Source: Persicitalea sp963716085 (GTDB lineage: Bacteria > Bacteroidota > Bacteroidia > Cytophagales > Spirosomataceae). Taken from it: a DNA stretch of 64,000 nt. Below the pieces are notes generated by a model. That model did no database searches and was not told where the DNA came from. It was given only the letters and a program-made list of their open reading frames with translations. The DNA lies in NCBI GenBank assembly GCA_963716085.1, contig OY970288.1, forward strand, positions 5,084,001-5,148,000, given 5' to 3'. The position numbers were made by a program, and so were the translations under genes. Below, piece after piece: positions 26,394 to 35,352 of the stretch (the stretch's first letter is position 1; each line of letters opens with the position of its first letter).

Positions 26394-27314
26394 ATGAATC
26401 TTCGGAAAATTCTTCTTCCCTTCATTACCCTGTTGAGTCCCATTTTGCCAAGCTGGGCGCAGACAGGATCAACTCCCGCCACCAAGACTTTTACCATGCC
26501 CGAGGAGTTCACCAGCAACTGCGAGGGCCCGGCTGTGGATGCCGACGGGAACATTTACGCCGTCAATTTTGCCCAGGACGGCACCATTGCCAAGATCACG
26601 CGGCGCGGAAAAACCAGTTTTTTCATTACGCTGCCCAAGGGTAGCACGGGAAATGGCATCCGGTTCGGCGACGCCAATACCTTCTACATTGCCGACTTCA
26701 CAGGCCATAACGTTTTAAAAGCCGACCTGGAAACCCGCGAGGTGACTGTCCACGCGCACGAGCCGCGCATGAACCAGCCCAACGATGTGGCTATCACGCG
26801 CTCAGGCCATATTTTTTGTTCCGATCCCAACTGGAAGGACGGCACCGGCCAAGTATGGCACGTGGCTCCCGACGGCACGACCCGCCTGGTCGCGGAGAAC
26901 ATGGGTACCACCAACGGTATCGAGGTCAGCCCCGACGAAAAGACGCTCTACGTCAACGAGAGCGTACAGCGCAACGTGTGGGCCTTCGATTTGGCGGATG
27001 ACGGAACCCTCTCCAACAAACGTCTGCTGCATCAGTTTGCCGACGGCGGTATGGACGGCATGCGTTGTACGACCAACGGAAACCTCTACGTGACTCGTCA
27101 TGGCATGGGTCAGGTGGCGGTACTGTCACCCGCCGGGAAAGTGGTAAAAATTATCCCTACGATCGGCAAAAAGGTGTCGAACATCTGTTTTGGTGGACGC
27201 AAGGGCAAGAATGCTTACATCACTTTGCAGGATTTGGGAAATCTGGAAACTTTCAAAGTCAAATCGCCGGGTCGTGAGTGGGTGATGATGCAGGAGTTCA
27301 TAAAAAAGCGCTAG
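26394..27314 (+). CDS. secreted SMP-30/gluconolactonase-like beta-propeller
   Basis: A 306-residue protein with a signal peptide (MNLRKILLPFITLLSPILPS, cleaved after WAQ) and six-bladed-propeller repeats. Motif EGPAVDADGNIYAVNFAQDG (about residues 43-62) gives the metal-binding Glu, MNQPNDVAITRSGHIFCSDP (about 125-145) the Asn/Asp site, and TTNGIEVSPDEKTLYVNES (about 170-190) the second. It probably acts as a periplasmic lactonase; the substrate is unknown. The gene starts about 65 bases after the frameshifted redoxin. Confidence 0.88.
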   Translation: MNLRKILLPFITLLSPILPSWAQTGSTPATKTFTMPEEFTSNCEGPAVDADGNIYAVNFAQDGTIAKITRRGKTSFFITLPKGSTGNGIRFGDANTFYIADFTGHNVLKADLETREVTVHAHEPRMNQPNDVAITRSGHIFCSDPNWKDGTGQVWHVAPDGTTRLVAENMGTTNGIEVSPDEKTLYVNESVQRNVWAFDLADDGTLSNKRLLHQFADGGMDGMRCTTNGNLYVTRHGMGQVAVLSPAGKVVKIIPTIGKKVSNICFGGRKGKNAYITLQDLGNLETFKVKSPGREWVMMQEFIKKR

Positions 27315-27323
27315 CCGCACGCT

Positions 27324-27698
27324 ATGAAATCGCCCGTCGATCTTCCCAAGGCCCGTCGCAGTTTCCGCTACGCGATTCAGGGCGTCATCGATCTTTTCCG
27401 TTTTGAAAACAACGCCCGCATTCACTTCTCAGCGGCGGCAGGCGTGCTGGTGGCGGGGTTTTATTTTCACTTGTCGGTCACCGAATGGGCGCTGGTCGTC
27501 ACGCAAATTGCGCTGGTGTGGGCGGCAGAGGCATTCAATACGGCGCTGGAAAAACTGGCCGATGCCGTTTCTGCCGACTACCATCCGCTCATTAAAGCGA
27601 CGAAGGACTTGGCAGCGGGAGCGGTGTTGATCGTGGCTTTTTCAGCGGTGGTAGTGGGCGCTTTGATCTTTTTACCAAAAATATTGCCCTTATTTTGA
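27324..27698 (+). CDS. dgkA: diacylglycerol kinase family protein (DgkA type)
   Basis: A 124-residue integral membrane protein with three helices. The conserved ENNARIHFSAAAG (about 27-40) and EAFNTALEKLADAV (about 69-82, with catalytic Glu and Asn) are those of DgkA/undecaprenol kinase. It phosphorylates diacylglycerol or undecaprenol at the inner membrane. Its stop codon overlaps the start of the next gene (TGATG), and it follows the SMP-30 gene by 9 bases, so they may form one transcript. Confidence 0.92.
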   Translation: MKSPVDLPKARRSFRYAIQGVIDLFRFENNARIHFSAAAGVLVAGFYFHLSVTEWALVVTQIALVWAAEAFNTALEKLADAVSADYHPLIKATKDLAAGAVLIVAFSAVVVGALIFLPKILPLF

Positions 27699-28150
27699 TG
27701 CTTCGTGCTGCCTTTCTTGCCCTGCTGTTGTCGGTCTGTTTTTTACAAAATGTAAAAGCGCAAGACATCCAGCGTCGTTCCATCCAGGAACTCTACGACC
27801 GCGAGACGATCTACATCCTCAGTCCCAACCGCTACGTGCGCAACAACGTCGAGTACGCCGGAACCGCACAGCTCCGCCGGGAGTTCATCCTTTCGCCGGG
27901 TGGCATGCAGCTCTACAACAGCTCGCAGCGCAAGCGCACCGTTGGAACCATCCTTTCGCTCGTAGGATCGGCGGGGACTATCTACACGCTCGTTTCGGGC
28001 AATCGCGATCTTTACCGGCCCTTCTTCTTCATCTCGCTGGGAACCGGACTTGCCTCCGGTCTGCTAACGATGCGCGCCAACACGCAGCTCAACCAGGCCG
28101 TGTGGCTGCGCAACCGCGATGCCATGACGCTTTCCGAAATAAAAAAATAA
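27698..28150 (+). CDS. secreted protein of unknown function
   Basis: A 150-residue protein that starts at the ATG overlapping the dgkA stop (a TTG two codons earlier is less likely). It has a signal peptide (MLRAAFLALLLSVCFLQNV, then KAQ), a basic N-terminal domain with LYDRETIYILSPNRYVRN, and two hydrophobic stretches (TVGTILSLVGSAGTIYTLV and FFFISLGTGLASGLL). It probably sits in the envelope. No named family was recognised. Confidence 0.65.
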   Translation: MLRAAFLALLLSVCFLQNVKAQDIQRRSIQELYDRETIYILSPNRYVRNNVEYAGTAQLRREFILSPGGMQLYNSSQRKRTVGTILSLVGSAGTIYTLVSGNRDLYRPFFFISLGTGLASGLLTMRANTQLNQAVWLRNRDAMTLSEIKK

Positions 28151-28152
28151 AG

Positions 28153-28179
28153 AAGTCCAGCCCGGAAAGGGCTGGACTT
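28153..28179 (-). terminator. bidirectional hairpin terminator
   Basis: AAGTCCAGCCC and GGGCTGGACTT form a perfect 11-bp stem with a GGAAA loop. On the minus strand it is followed by CTTTATTTTTTT, so it ends the DUF2911 gene; on the plus strand it sits just after the stop of the secreted protein and may serve both. Confidence 0.75.
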
Positions 28180-28205
28180 GAAATGGGCGCTTAACAAAAA
28201 GCCGA

Positions 28206-28718
28206 TTACTGGTACTTGATCGGCACCTCGAAACCCTGCTTGTCCCACTGGAAGCTGAGCTTTTTGTCATCCTTCACGTCGAACATCAGCTTCTCGGAAG
28301 ATGTCTTGTAGTTTTTGGTAGGCACGGTCACCTGGGCGACGTCCTTGTCCTTTACCTTGTCGTAGCCAAAGGCCCCCCACTGCTTCATCTCAGGGTTCAG
28401 GATCACGGTCCACTCCTTTTCGCCGGGAATAGAGTACAGTGAGTAAGTACCCGCCTTCACGGGCTTGCCGCCAAACATGACGTCCTTCTTGAAAGTGATT
28501 TCGGTGGCTTCATTGGCCCCGGTGCGCCACACTTTGCCGTAGGGTTCCAGGCTGCCGCTTCCTTCTTTACCGAATATAACCCGGTCGCGCTTGGAGGGCT
28601 GGCTGTAGACGACGCTCATATTTTTGCCCTCGGCGGTCATTTTTGGACTTGGCTTTTGGGCGAAAACAGTGGTAAAGGCGAACATCGCCAGAGAGAAAAA
28701 TAACAGATGCTTCTTCAT
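28206..28718 (-). CDS. DUF2911 domain protein
   Basis: A 170-residue secreted protein with a signal peptide (MKKHLLFFSLAMFAFTTVFA, cut before QKPSP). The mature part has the DUF2911 signature VVYSQPSKRDRVIFGKEGSG, VWRTGANEATEITFKKDV and AGTYSLYSIPGEKEWTVILN. These Bacteroidota proteins are periplasmic or lipoprotein beta proteins of unknown role. It ends at the shared terminator at 28153-28179. Confidence 0.9.
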   Translation of the reverse strand: MKKHLLFFSLAMFAFTTVFAQKPSPKMTAEGKNMSVVYSQPSKRDRVIFGKEGSGSLEPYGKVWRTGANEATEITFKKDVMFGGKPVKAGTYSLYSIPGEKEWTVILNPEMKQWGAFGYDKVKDKDVAQVTVPTKNYKTSSEKLMFDVKDDKKLSFQWDKQGFEVPIKYQ

Positions 28719-28910
28719 TTCGATTTTTTAATGGATAAATAATTCGTTTCCCGTCAAACGCCCCCCAAGTCCAAAAAGTTGTCATACACGCTCTAAATTG
28801 AGCAATGTTTTCCTTTCATTTCTTGCTTTGGATGGATACCTTAGCCAGTAAACTGGCGTAGTTTTTTTACCAAAGGCAAACCCTTTTGGTTCAATGATAG
28901 ATTTTCTTCC

Positions 28911-28970
28911 ATTCACTCATTCACTCATTCACTCATTCACTCATTCACTCATTCACTCATTCACTCATTC
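28911..28970. repeat. (ATTCACTC)n tandem array upstream of GreA/B-like gene
   Basis: About 7.5 perfect copies of an 8-bp unit, with no spacers, end 11 bases before the ATG at 28982. On the coding strand they contain no G. The same unit occurs singly or doubled in the leaders of yebC, the Anbu gene and secDF. The copy number could vary by slippage. Confidence 0.9.
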
Positions 28971-28981
28971 AAAATCAACCA

Positions 28982-29425
28982 ATGGATAAGCAAAAAATTG
29001 TAACAGCTTGTAAGAAAAGACTCAACGAAAAATTGGACACCGCGCAGGACGATATGCGACGGTTGCGCGAGGCAGCGGGACGCAATGCCGACGACAACCA
29101 GAGCGAAACCTACGAATCGAATCAGCAGGAAATGCTCAACGAGATGCGGGACATGCAGGAGCATTTCGATTTTCTGGAAGAGTCCGCTGCCCTTTTCAAT
29201 CGAATCGACTTTCAATCGCCCCTGGATCAAATTAAATCCGGCGCGCTCGTCGTGACCGATAAGTTGACTTTTCTGGTCGGAGTCAGCGGCGATTTCGAGT
29301 ATGACGGAAAAACCATCAAAGGAATTTCCACCTCGGCTCCGATCTTTGAAGCCATGAAGGAGAAAAAAGCGGGCGACAAAGTTGAAGTAAATGGCAACAC
29401 ATTCAACATCAAGGAAGTAGCCTGA
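28982..29425 (+). CDS. GreA/GreB-like coiled-coil protein
   Basis: A 147-residue protein. Residues about 1-65 are helical and charged (KKRLNEKLDTAQDDMRRLREAAGRNADDNQSETYESNQQ), and residues about 85-147 (GALVVTDKLTFLVGVSGDF, then GISTSAPIFEAMKEKKAGDKVEVNGNTFNIKEV) match the C-terminal FKBP-like domain of transcript cleavage factors GreA/GreB. It could act on RNA polymerase through its secondary channel. Whether the tip of the coiled coil carries the acidic pair needed for cleavage is uncertain: DDM and DDNQSE are possible. Confidence 0.75.
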   Translation: MDKQKIVTACKKRLNEKLDTAQDDMRRLREAAGRNADDNQSETYESNQQEMLNEMRDMQEHFDFLEESAALFNRIDFQSPLDQIKSGALVVTDKLTFLVGVSGDFEYDGKTIKGISTSAPIFEAMKEKKAGDKVEVNGNTFNIKEVA

Positions 29426-29426
29426 G

Positions 29427-30026
29427 TCAAGAAGCCCGGTTCACTTTTTCTCCCAGATTGAAACAACGGCGGCAACGGGCCTCGTACGCGTCGGTCTCAC
29501 CCAACAGGACACGCTCCTGCGCGGTAGAGGTGCGGTAGGAGTGCGAGGCCACGTCGCCGCAGACCACGCAGATGGCGTGCACTTTGGTGACGTACTCGGC
29601 AATGCTCATCAGTTGCGGCATACAGCCGAAGGGCTGGCCTTTGAAATCCATATCCAGTCCGGCCACGATGACGCGCTTGCCATGGTCGGCCAGGCTGTTG
29701 CACACGTCCACGATGGCCGAATCGAAAAACTGCGCCTCGTCCAGGCCCACCACCTCGCAGTTGCCCGCCAGCAGCAGCACCTCGGTGGCGGATTCGACGG
29801 GCGTGGAACGAATCGAATTCTCGTTGTGCGAAACAATGTCGGCCAAGTGGTAACGTTGGTCAAGGGCGGGCTTAAATATTTCCACCTTCTGCCGGGCTAT
29901 TTTGGCGCGGTTGAGTCGCCGAATCAATTCCTCGGTTTTGCCCGAGAACATGGAGCCGCAAATCACCTCGATCCAGCCCGTGCGCGGATGGCGCGTTTCT
30001 TTAGTGCGTGAGGGTTCGGTGAACAT
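29427..30026 (-). CDS. tdk: thymidine kinase (type II)
   Basis: Phosphorylates thymidine for the salvage pathway. The 199-residue protein has the P-loop GSMFSGKTEELIRR (residues 24-37), the catalytic-Glu motif VVGLDEAQFFDS (about 92-103), the lasso/zinc cysteines HAICVVCGDVASH and EARCRRCFNLG, and LAGLDMDF-like VAGLDMDFKGQPFG. Normal length for the type II family. It is convergent with the GreA/B-like gene (1-base gap). Confidence 0.95.
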   Translation of the reverse strand: MFTEPSRTKETRHPRTGWIEVICGSMFSGKTEELIRRLNRAKIARQKVEIFKPALDQRYHLADIVSHNENSIRSTPVESATEVLLLAGNCEVVGLDEAQFFDSAIVDVCNSLADHGKRVIVAGLDMDFKGQPFGCMPQLMSIAEYVTKVHAICVVCGDVASHSYRTSTAQERVLLGETDAYEARCRRCFNLGEKVNRAS

Positions 30027-30070
30027 GAGCGATCGGGTTGAAAGTGATTAGGCAAAAGCCTCGATTTCGT

Positions 30071-30078
30071 TACTTTTG
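30071..30078 (+). promoter_or_regulatory. candidate -7 box upstream of the 384-residue protein gene
   Basis: TACTTTTG fits TAnnTTTG. It is followed by a 130-base leader holding the GTAGGCT inverted repeat, so that repeat would be transcribed. No spaced -33 TTG was found. Confidence 0.4.
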
Positions 30079-30090
30079 TGATGGCCTTAG

Positions 30091-30183
30091 GCTTCAAGCT
30101 GTAGGCTGTAGGCAATACGCAAAAGTAATGGTGCTTGCCTAAAGTAATAGTCAAAATCAAAAAAAGCTTATAGCCTACAGCTT
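30091..30183. repeat. GTAGGCT-family inverted repeat in leader
   Basis: AAGCTGTAGGCT (30096-30107) and its exact complement (30172-30183) are 64 bases apart, and each side has a further partial copy. It lies downstream of a possible promoter box and 33 bases before the start at 30217. Confidence 0.65.
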
Positions 30184-30216
30184 ATTGCTTACAGCCCAAA
30201 GCAGCAAACGACAATC

Positions 30217-31371
30217 ATGCCTAATCCCCTGAACCAACCCGCCTTGAAGCAATACGCCGCCGATTTTACCCAAGAAATTCTTAATAAATTTTACACGGAC
30301 AAATCCGCAATCAACGGCCAGGAAATCCTGGAACTTACGCCCGTACGACAGGTGAATTTGGGAATCGTGAGCCGGATTTTCGACCAATGGAAGGCCGACG
30401 CGCTGGCTTTTCGCAGTCCGTATTTCGACTTTGCCCACGAGGAAGTCGACGGAGCACTGCAAGAATTCATGAATACCGTGTCGCGGCACATCGCCGTCGA
30501 ACGCGATGACTTGCAACCGTTGCTGCGGGAGGCCACCGAAGAAGCGCTGCGCCTGCTGCTGGCCCCCGCCGATCACTTCGAGCAAAAGCTGCGCGCCTTG
30601 CCCAACTTTACTTTCGATAAGGACAGTGCCCAAAATTTGGCTAAGTACACCCACATTCACGCCGGGGTAGCCAAGAATCTGGGACTAAGGCTGTCCGACA
30701 GCGGTTCCGACTTCGTGTACGTCAACCAGGCGTTGAACTGGCTGGGCGAAATCACCGGCAGCGGCGCGTCGCTCGACGATCGTGCTGCTTATGTCGAGCA
30801 GTTTTCGTCGGTACTGCGCCTGGATGCGGAAGAATTGGTTAAAGAAGGCGAGCGTTCCGTTGCTCCTGCTCCGGCAGTCGCTGACGCACCACGCCCGCCC
30901 GAAAACAAATCCTTCTTCGACACGGCCCTCGAATCCCCCGAAGACAACACGGCCGTCGAACCGCCAAACCCCTTGGCTGTCCAGCCGGAGCTAGTCTCTA
31001 CGACGGTGGACATCGACCGGGAGAGCGCATCGGACGCGCGGCCCACTTCGACGGGCGTCAACTCGCTCAATAGCCGCTTCAAAGTGGATACGCCCGCCAC
31101 CAGCGACGCTACCAACTATGGCAGCGTGTCCTCCAAAGTGGACAGTATTTTCGGCAGCGTGGCACTGGGCCAAAGGTTCATGTTCGTCAACCAGCTCTTC
31201 GACCGTAACAGCGACGCCTTCGACGAAGCCATCCGCGAGCTCGACCGCGCGGCGTCCTTTGGGGACGCCAAAGAGCTATTGACCCACAAGTTTGCCAACC
31301 AATACAATTGGAAGCCTGACAGCGATGCGGTCAAGGATTTGACGGCCCTCGTCAAGCGCAAGTTCAACTGA
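30217..31371 (+). CDS. conserved Bacteroidota protein, unknown function
   Basis: A 384-residue soluble protein in three parts: a helical N-terminal domain (about 1-205, starting MPNPLNQPALKQYAADFTQEI), a Pro/Ser/Thr-rich linker (about 210-300), and a C-terminal domain starting FGSVALGQRFMFVNQLFDRNSDAFDEAIRELD and ending in KDLTALVKRKFN. This C-terminal pattern recurs in Bacteroidota proteins of unknown role. It is probably expressed with the PorV-like gene 8 bases downstream, which suggests a link to the envelope, although this protein has no signal. Confidence 0.7.
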   Translation: MPNPLNQPALKQYAADFTQEILNKFYTDKSAINGQEILELTPVRQVNLGIVSRIFDQWKADALAFRSPYFDFAHEEVDGALQEFMNTVSRHIAVERDDLQPLLREATEEALRLLLAPADHFEQKLRALPNFTFDKDSAQNLAKYTHIHAGVAKNLGLRLSDSGSDFVYVNQALNWLGEITGSGASLDDRAAYVEQFSSVLRLDAEELVKEGERSVAPAPAVADAPRPPENKSFFDTALESPEDNTAVEPPNPLAVQPELVSTTVDIDRESASDARPTSTGVNSLNSRFKVDTPATSDATNYGSVSSKVDSIFGSVALGQRFMFVNQLFDRNSDAFDEAIRELDRAASFGDAKELLTHKFANQYNWKPDSDAVKDLTALVKRKFN

Positions 31372-31378
31372 ATACCCC

Positions 31379-32224
31379 ATGCTGCGCCGGAGCCTACTTT
31401 TGGGATGTTTGCTACCCGGCTGGGCTTGGGGACAAGCGGGTGACTTTCCCATCGGGGCGCGTTCCTGGGGCATGGGCAACGCTGTGGTGGCGCAATCGGA
31501 TCGCTACGCTTTGGTCAACAACATAGCCGGACTGGCGACGCAAAATGAAGCCTCCTTTTTCTCGGCTTATCATTCCTACCATGGTTTCGAGGGCGTCAAC
31601 ACGCTGGCATTCGGGGCGGTGGTACCACTGCGGGAGGAATTGGCCGCTGGGTTTTCGGTGCAGCGGTTCGGGGATAAAATTTACAACGAAATGGCTTTCG
31701 GAATAGGTGTGGCGCACCGCATCAACCGCATCAGTCTCGGTTTGAAGGCGAGTTATCGGCAAATTGGCGTGAACGCCGCCTCTGTTTCTCTGAGCAAAAA
31801 AGCGCTGGTGGTGGAAATGGGCGGCATCGCGCAACTGAGTTCAACGGTCTATCTGGGAGCGCACATCTATAACCTGACCCAGGGAAGCTACTCGGGCGAT
31901 GGCTCGGAGGGTTTGCCGACGGTTTTGAAAACAGGCTTGACCTATGTCCCTACCAAAGCCCTGCAGCTAAGTGCTGAGTTTGTCAAGAACACAGCCTACC
32001 CGGCCTCCGTCCGCGCGGGCTTGGCGTACGAGGTGATTCCCCGTTTGCGGGTAAGAACCGGTATTGCTACGAAACCTTACACCAATCACTTCGGCCTGGG
32101 GTTCGTCGGCGGTGATTTCGACATCGACTACGCCGCCAGCAGTCATCCGCAACTGGGCTGGTCGCACCACGTGACGCTGGCCTACGTTTGGCGAAAGGTG
32201 GATAAGGGCAAGGGGCCGGAGTAG
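31379..32224 (+). CDS. PorV/PorQ-like outer-membrane protein
   Basis: A 281-residue protein with a signal peptide (MLRRSLLLGCLLPGWAWG). It has the family's start, PIGARSWGMGNAVVAQSD, the NNIAGLA segment, and amphipathic strands to the end (HHVTLAYVWRKVD). It is of the type IX secretion-associated PorV/PorQ group, beta-barrels that hold or shuttle secreted proteins or transport hydrophobic compounds. Without other type IX genes in the window the exact role is open. It starts 8 bases after the preceding gene. Confidence 0.75.
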   Translation: MLRRSLLLGCLLPGWAWGQAGDFPIGARSWGMGNAVVAQSDRYALVNNIAGLATQNEASFFSAYHSYHGFEGVNTLAFGAVVPLREELAAGFSVQRFGDKIYNEMAFGIGVAHRINRISLGLKASYRQIGVNAASVSLSKKALVVEMGGIAQLSSTVYLGAHIYNLTQGSYSGDGSEGLPTVLKTGLTYVPTKALQLSAEFVKNTAYPASVRAGLAYEVIPRLRVRTGIATKPYTNHFGLGFVGGDFDIDYAASSHPQLGWSHHVTLAYVWRKVDKGKGPE

Positions 32225-32278
32225 ATAAGAAAACCTGCCAGATGTCAGCCTTTTAACAAGCACGTCCAGACTATATCA

Positions 32279-32905
32279 ATGAATAATTCTGCTCTTTTCT
32301 ACCAAACCTTTTATCAAAACGAAACACTCTTTCGAATTGACGAACCTGCCGTCGTCACGGAAGAGAAAGTTTCCGAACCAGAAGTGCGGCAAGAAACCCC
32401 TGTATCGACAGTGGAAAAGATCCCGGTACCCGAAGAAAAAGAAAAGCCCGCCGTCGTGGAGGCAGATGAACCACAACCCGCTTCGGTTCCGGCAGCCATT
32501 CCCAGCCCGCCGCCCGTCGTGCCTTTTCCCACGCTGCAACACCGCGTTTTGGTTTTGATAGATGAAAAAAAGCAGGAGCTACCCGATCCTTCCGACGCCC
32601 TGCTGCTGGAAAAGATCCTGAAAGCCACGGGCCACGATCCTGCCGAAACGGATTTGCTCAATTTCAGCCACTTGCCCCAAACTGACGCCCGGACAGTGCT
32701 GGCCCAAAAAAGCACCAACTACTTTATCAGCTTTGGCGTGCCTTTAATCAAGTTGAAGCTCGACCTGCTGCTACCGCCCTACACGCCCAAACAAATCGAA
32801 GGCATCTGGTTCCTGCTCGCCGAGCCGCTGTCGGTTATCGACGCCGATCAAGAGCGGAAGAAACGGCTGTGGCTGGCGCTCAAAAAGATGTTTGCCGTGA
32901 GCTGA
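32279..32905 (+). CDS. proline-rich protein with a conserved C-terminal domain
   Basis: A 208-residue protein with no signal. Residues about 20-95 are a Glu/Pro/Val-rich disordered stretch (EEKVSEPEVRQETPVSTVEK). The C-terminal domain (about 98-208) begins HRVLVLIDEKKQELPDPSDALLLEKILKATGHDP and has ISFGVPLIKLKLDLLLPPYTPKQIEGIWFLLAEPLSVI. This looks like a known but unnamed Bacteroidota family, perhaps distantly related to the DNA polymerase III psi (HolD) group; that link is a guess. It may be cotranscribed with the PorV-like gene. Confidence 0.65.
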   Translation: MNNSALFYQTFYQNETLFRIDEPAVVTEEKVSEPEVRQETPVSTVEKIPVPEEKEKPAVVEADEPQPASVPAAIPSPPPVVPFPTLQHRVLVLIDEKKQELPDPSDALLLEKILKATGHDPAETDLLNFSHLPQTDARTVLAQKSTNYFISFGVPLIKLKLDLLLPPYTPKQIEGIWFLLAEPLSVIDADQERKKRLWLALKKMFAVS

Positions 32906-32968
32906 GGCGCTGTTTCCGGGTATGAATCGACTTCTCCAGACTTAATTTATTTAAAAGAAAATATTTAT

Positions 32969-34681
32969 ATGGCCAACTTACTTTCAAACGTAGCCCGTGC
33001 TTCTTACGACGCCATCGTCATCGGCACGGGCATTAGCGGCGGCTGGGCCGCCAAGGAACTGACCGGAAAGGGCTTAAAAACCCTGGTGCTGGAGCGGGGC
33101 CGCGACGTGAAGCACAATGTCGATTACCCGACCACGAATATGCAACCCTGGGAGTTCGAGCATCTGGGTCAGCCGACCCTGGCCGAGCGGCTAGCCAATC
33201 CCATCGCCAGCAAGCACTATATTTTCAAGGAGGATGCCAAGCATTTCGTGATGAAGGACAAGGTGCACCCCTACGTGCAGGACAAGCCCTTCGACTGGAT
33301 GCGCGGCTATCAGGTAGGCGGACGGTCGCTGCTGTGGGCGCGGCAGGTGCAGCGCTGGTCGGACTACGACTTCGAGGGCCCGGCACGCGACGGTTTCGCC
33401 ATCGACTGGCCCATCCGCTATGCCGACCTCGCGCCCTGGTACAGCCACGTCGAGAAATTTGCGGGCATCTCGGGCAACCGGGATGGCTTGCCGCATCTGC
33501 CCGATGGCGAGTTTCTGCCCGCCCACGACATGACCTGCGTTGAAAAACATTTCAGCGAACAGATGGCGAAGCATTACCAGGGTACGCGGCCTGTCATCAT
33601 CGGTCGCTGCGCCCACATCACCGAACCCCGGCAAATCCACTACGACCAGGGCCGCGCCCAGTGCCAGAAACGCGTGATGTGCCAGCGTGGTTGTCCGTTC
33701 GGCGGGTATTTCAGCACCAATTCGTCCACGCTGCCCTGGGCGATGAAAACCGGAAAGATGACCCTTCGCCCCCACTCGGTGGTGCATTCGATCATCTACG
33801 ACGAGAAGAAGCAGCGCGCGGTGGGTGTGCGCGTGGTGGACGCCAACACGAAGGAAACGATGGAGTACTACGCCAAGATCATTTTCCTGAATGCCTCGGC
33901 CATCAACTCCAATCTGGTGCTAATGAACTCGACGTCGAACCGATTTCCCAATGGACTCGGCAACGACAGCGGCGTGCTGGGCCGGTACATCGGCTTCCAC
34001 AACTACCGGGGCCGGGTGAGCGCCGACTACGACGGCTTCCACGATTCCACCACCGACGGACGACGACCGACGGGCGGCTACGTACCACGCTTCCGCAATG
34101 TTTTTAAGCAAGAAACCGACTTTCTGCGCGGCTACGCGACCTCTTTTCATACGCACAAAAAAGGCAATTCTACCGCCGGACTGGTCGGCGATGCGCTGAA
34201 AGCGGCCTTATTGGCTCCCGACCAGGGCGGTTGGGGTGCCAGCGCACAAATGATGGGCGAGACACTCATGAAAGAAAGCAACTTCATCCGCCCCGATCCG
34301 AACTTGACGGACGATTGGGGCGTCCCGCTACTTCGGATGTCGGTGGATTTCGATGACAACGATCGCAAGATGATTCAGGATTTCTACGAGCAATTCACGG
34401 AGATGTTCACCAAGGCGGGTTTTACCAATATCAAAACCTCCGACACGGGACGCTTCCCCGGCAGCGAAAACCACGAAATGGGCGGCATCCGCATGGGCCA
34501 CGATCCTAAAACTTCTATGCTGAACAAGTGGAACCAGCTCCATGCCGTTCCCAACGTTTTCGTGACCGATGGCGGTTGCATGGTTTCCACGGCCACACAA
34601 AATCCTTCGCTAACCTACATGGCAATCACTGCCCGTGCCGTCGATCACGCCGTGGACGAAATGCGGAAAGGGAATTTGTAA
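32969..34681 (+). CDS. GMC-type FAD oxidoreductase
   Basis: A 570-residue FAD-dependent dehydrogenase of the glucose-methanol-choline family. FAD binding: DAIVIGTGISGGWAAKELTG (about residues 15-34) and LERGRDV. Substrate/FAD region: CQRGCPFGGYFSTNS (about 245-259). Catalytic C-terminus: SENHEMGGIRMG (about 508-519, with His) and VFVTDGGCMVSTATQNPSLTYMAI (about 540-563, with Asn-Pro). No Tat signal is seen. Bacteroidota relatives usually pair with a small subunit with a Tat signal; none is adjacent here. Oxidises an unknown sugar or alcohol. Confidence 0.92.
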   Translation: MANLLSNVARASYDAIVIGTGISGGWAAKELTGKGLKTLVLERGRDVKHNVDYPTTNMQPWEFEHLGQPTLAERLANPIASKHYIFKEDAKHFVMKDKVHPYVQDKPFDWMRGYQVGGRSLLWARQVQRWSDYDFEGPARDGFAIDWPIRYADLAPWYSHVEKFAGISGNRDGLPHLPDGEFLPAHDMTCVEKHFSEQMAKHYQGTRPVIIGRCAHITEPRQIHYDQGRAQCQKRVMCQRGCPFGGYFSTNSSTLPWAMKTGKMTLRPHSVVHSIIYDEKKQRAVGVRVVDANTKETMEYYAKIIFLNASAINSNLVLMNSTSNRFPNGLGNDSGVLGRYIGFHNYRGRVSADYDGFHDSTTDGRRPTGGYVPRFRNVFKQETDFLRGYATSFHTHKKGNSTAGLVGDALKAALLAPDQGGWGASAQMMGETLMKESNFIRPDPNLTDDWGVPLLRMSVDFDDNDRKMIQDFYEQFTEMFTKAGFTNIKTSDTGRFPGSENHEMGGIRMGHDPKTSMLNKWNQLHAVPNVFVTDGGCMVSTATQNPSLTYMAITARAVDHAVDEMRKGNL

Positions 34682-34723
34682 AATAAAATTTTGGCTCGGG
34701 CAGGATACGGGTGGTGAGCCAAA

Positions 34724-35233
34724 TCACCGCCCGAAATCGTCCTGTACCCGCACGATGTCGTCTTCGTCGGAAGCATTGGCCGGATCGGTGTGCTGCCATA
34801 TTTCGGCCACCACGCCGTAGCCGTCGGTGCCCACGAGGCGGTGGCGTTCGCCGCATTCGAGGTTCACCAGGTCGCCGATGGCCAGGGTTCGTAAGTCAGT
34901 TTGCTCATCGGTGTCGGAGATAATGACGCCCGCTACGCCGCCGATAAGCTTCCAAATCTCCGCCCGGCGGTGATGGTACTGCCACGAAAGCCGCTGACCG
35001 GGGGCGACGACCAGGATTTTGGGGCTAAGCTTTTGACCTTTCCCAAAATCATCCAGCGATAGGTGAGGAAAAAACTCAGCGATGAATTGCGCGGCCTGCC
35101 GCTCGTCCAGCACCAGGAATCCGCCCCAGGGGCGCTCGAAGTCATGGCTTACGACATCGAGACCTTTGCCTTCGATGAAGGTTTGAACGCTGGAAAATAC
35201 TTCGGGGCGGGAGGCGGTGGCGTCGAGATTCAT
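34724..35233 (-). CDS. mannose-6-phosphate isomerase-like cupin
   Basis: A 169-residue single-cupin protein. It has RPWGGFLVLDE (about 34-44), then PGQRLSWQYHHRRAEIWKLIGG (about 78-99) with the metal-binding HH and Glu, and an ERHRLVG third ligand (about 128-134), followed by EDDIVRVQDDFGR. This is the isomerase domain of the type II PMI family (mannose-6-P/mannose-1-P guanylyltransferase C-terminal domain) standing alone. The substrate is likely a sugar phosphate. Confidence 0.85.
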   Translation of the reverse strand: MNLDATASRPEVFSSVQTFIEGKGLDVVSHDFERPWGGFLVLDERQAAQFIAEFFPHLSLDDFGKGQKLSPKILVVAPGQRLSWQYHHRRAEIWKLIGGVAGVIISDTDEQTDLRTLAIGDLVNLECGERHRLVGTDGYGVVAEIWQHTDPANASDEDDIVRVQDDFGR

Positions 35234-35291
35234 GAATTATTATTTTGATATATGTGAAAACAGGTTAAAAACAAAGATAGCAAACAGGAAA

Positions 35292-35329
35292 AAAGGGCGA
35301 TGGTTTTTAGCTAAAAACCATCGCCCTTT
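35292..35329 (-). terminator. 38-bp perfect palindrome / bidirectional terminator
   Basis: AAAGGGCGATGGTTTTT and its complement form a 17-bp perfect stem around AGCT. It lies between the ilvE stop (35353, minus strand) and the cupin start (35233), so it should terminate ilvE transcripts. The right arm ends in TTT, and T-rich sequence is present on both strands. Confidence 0.8.
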
Positions 35330-35352
35330 CATAATTCATCACTCATCATTCC

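Noticed and set aside
28911..28970. CRISPR-like direct repeats
   Set aside because: The 8-bp units are contiguous with no spacers, and there are no cas genes in the window.
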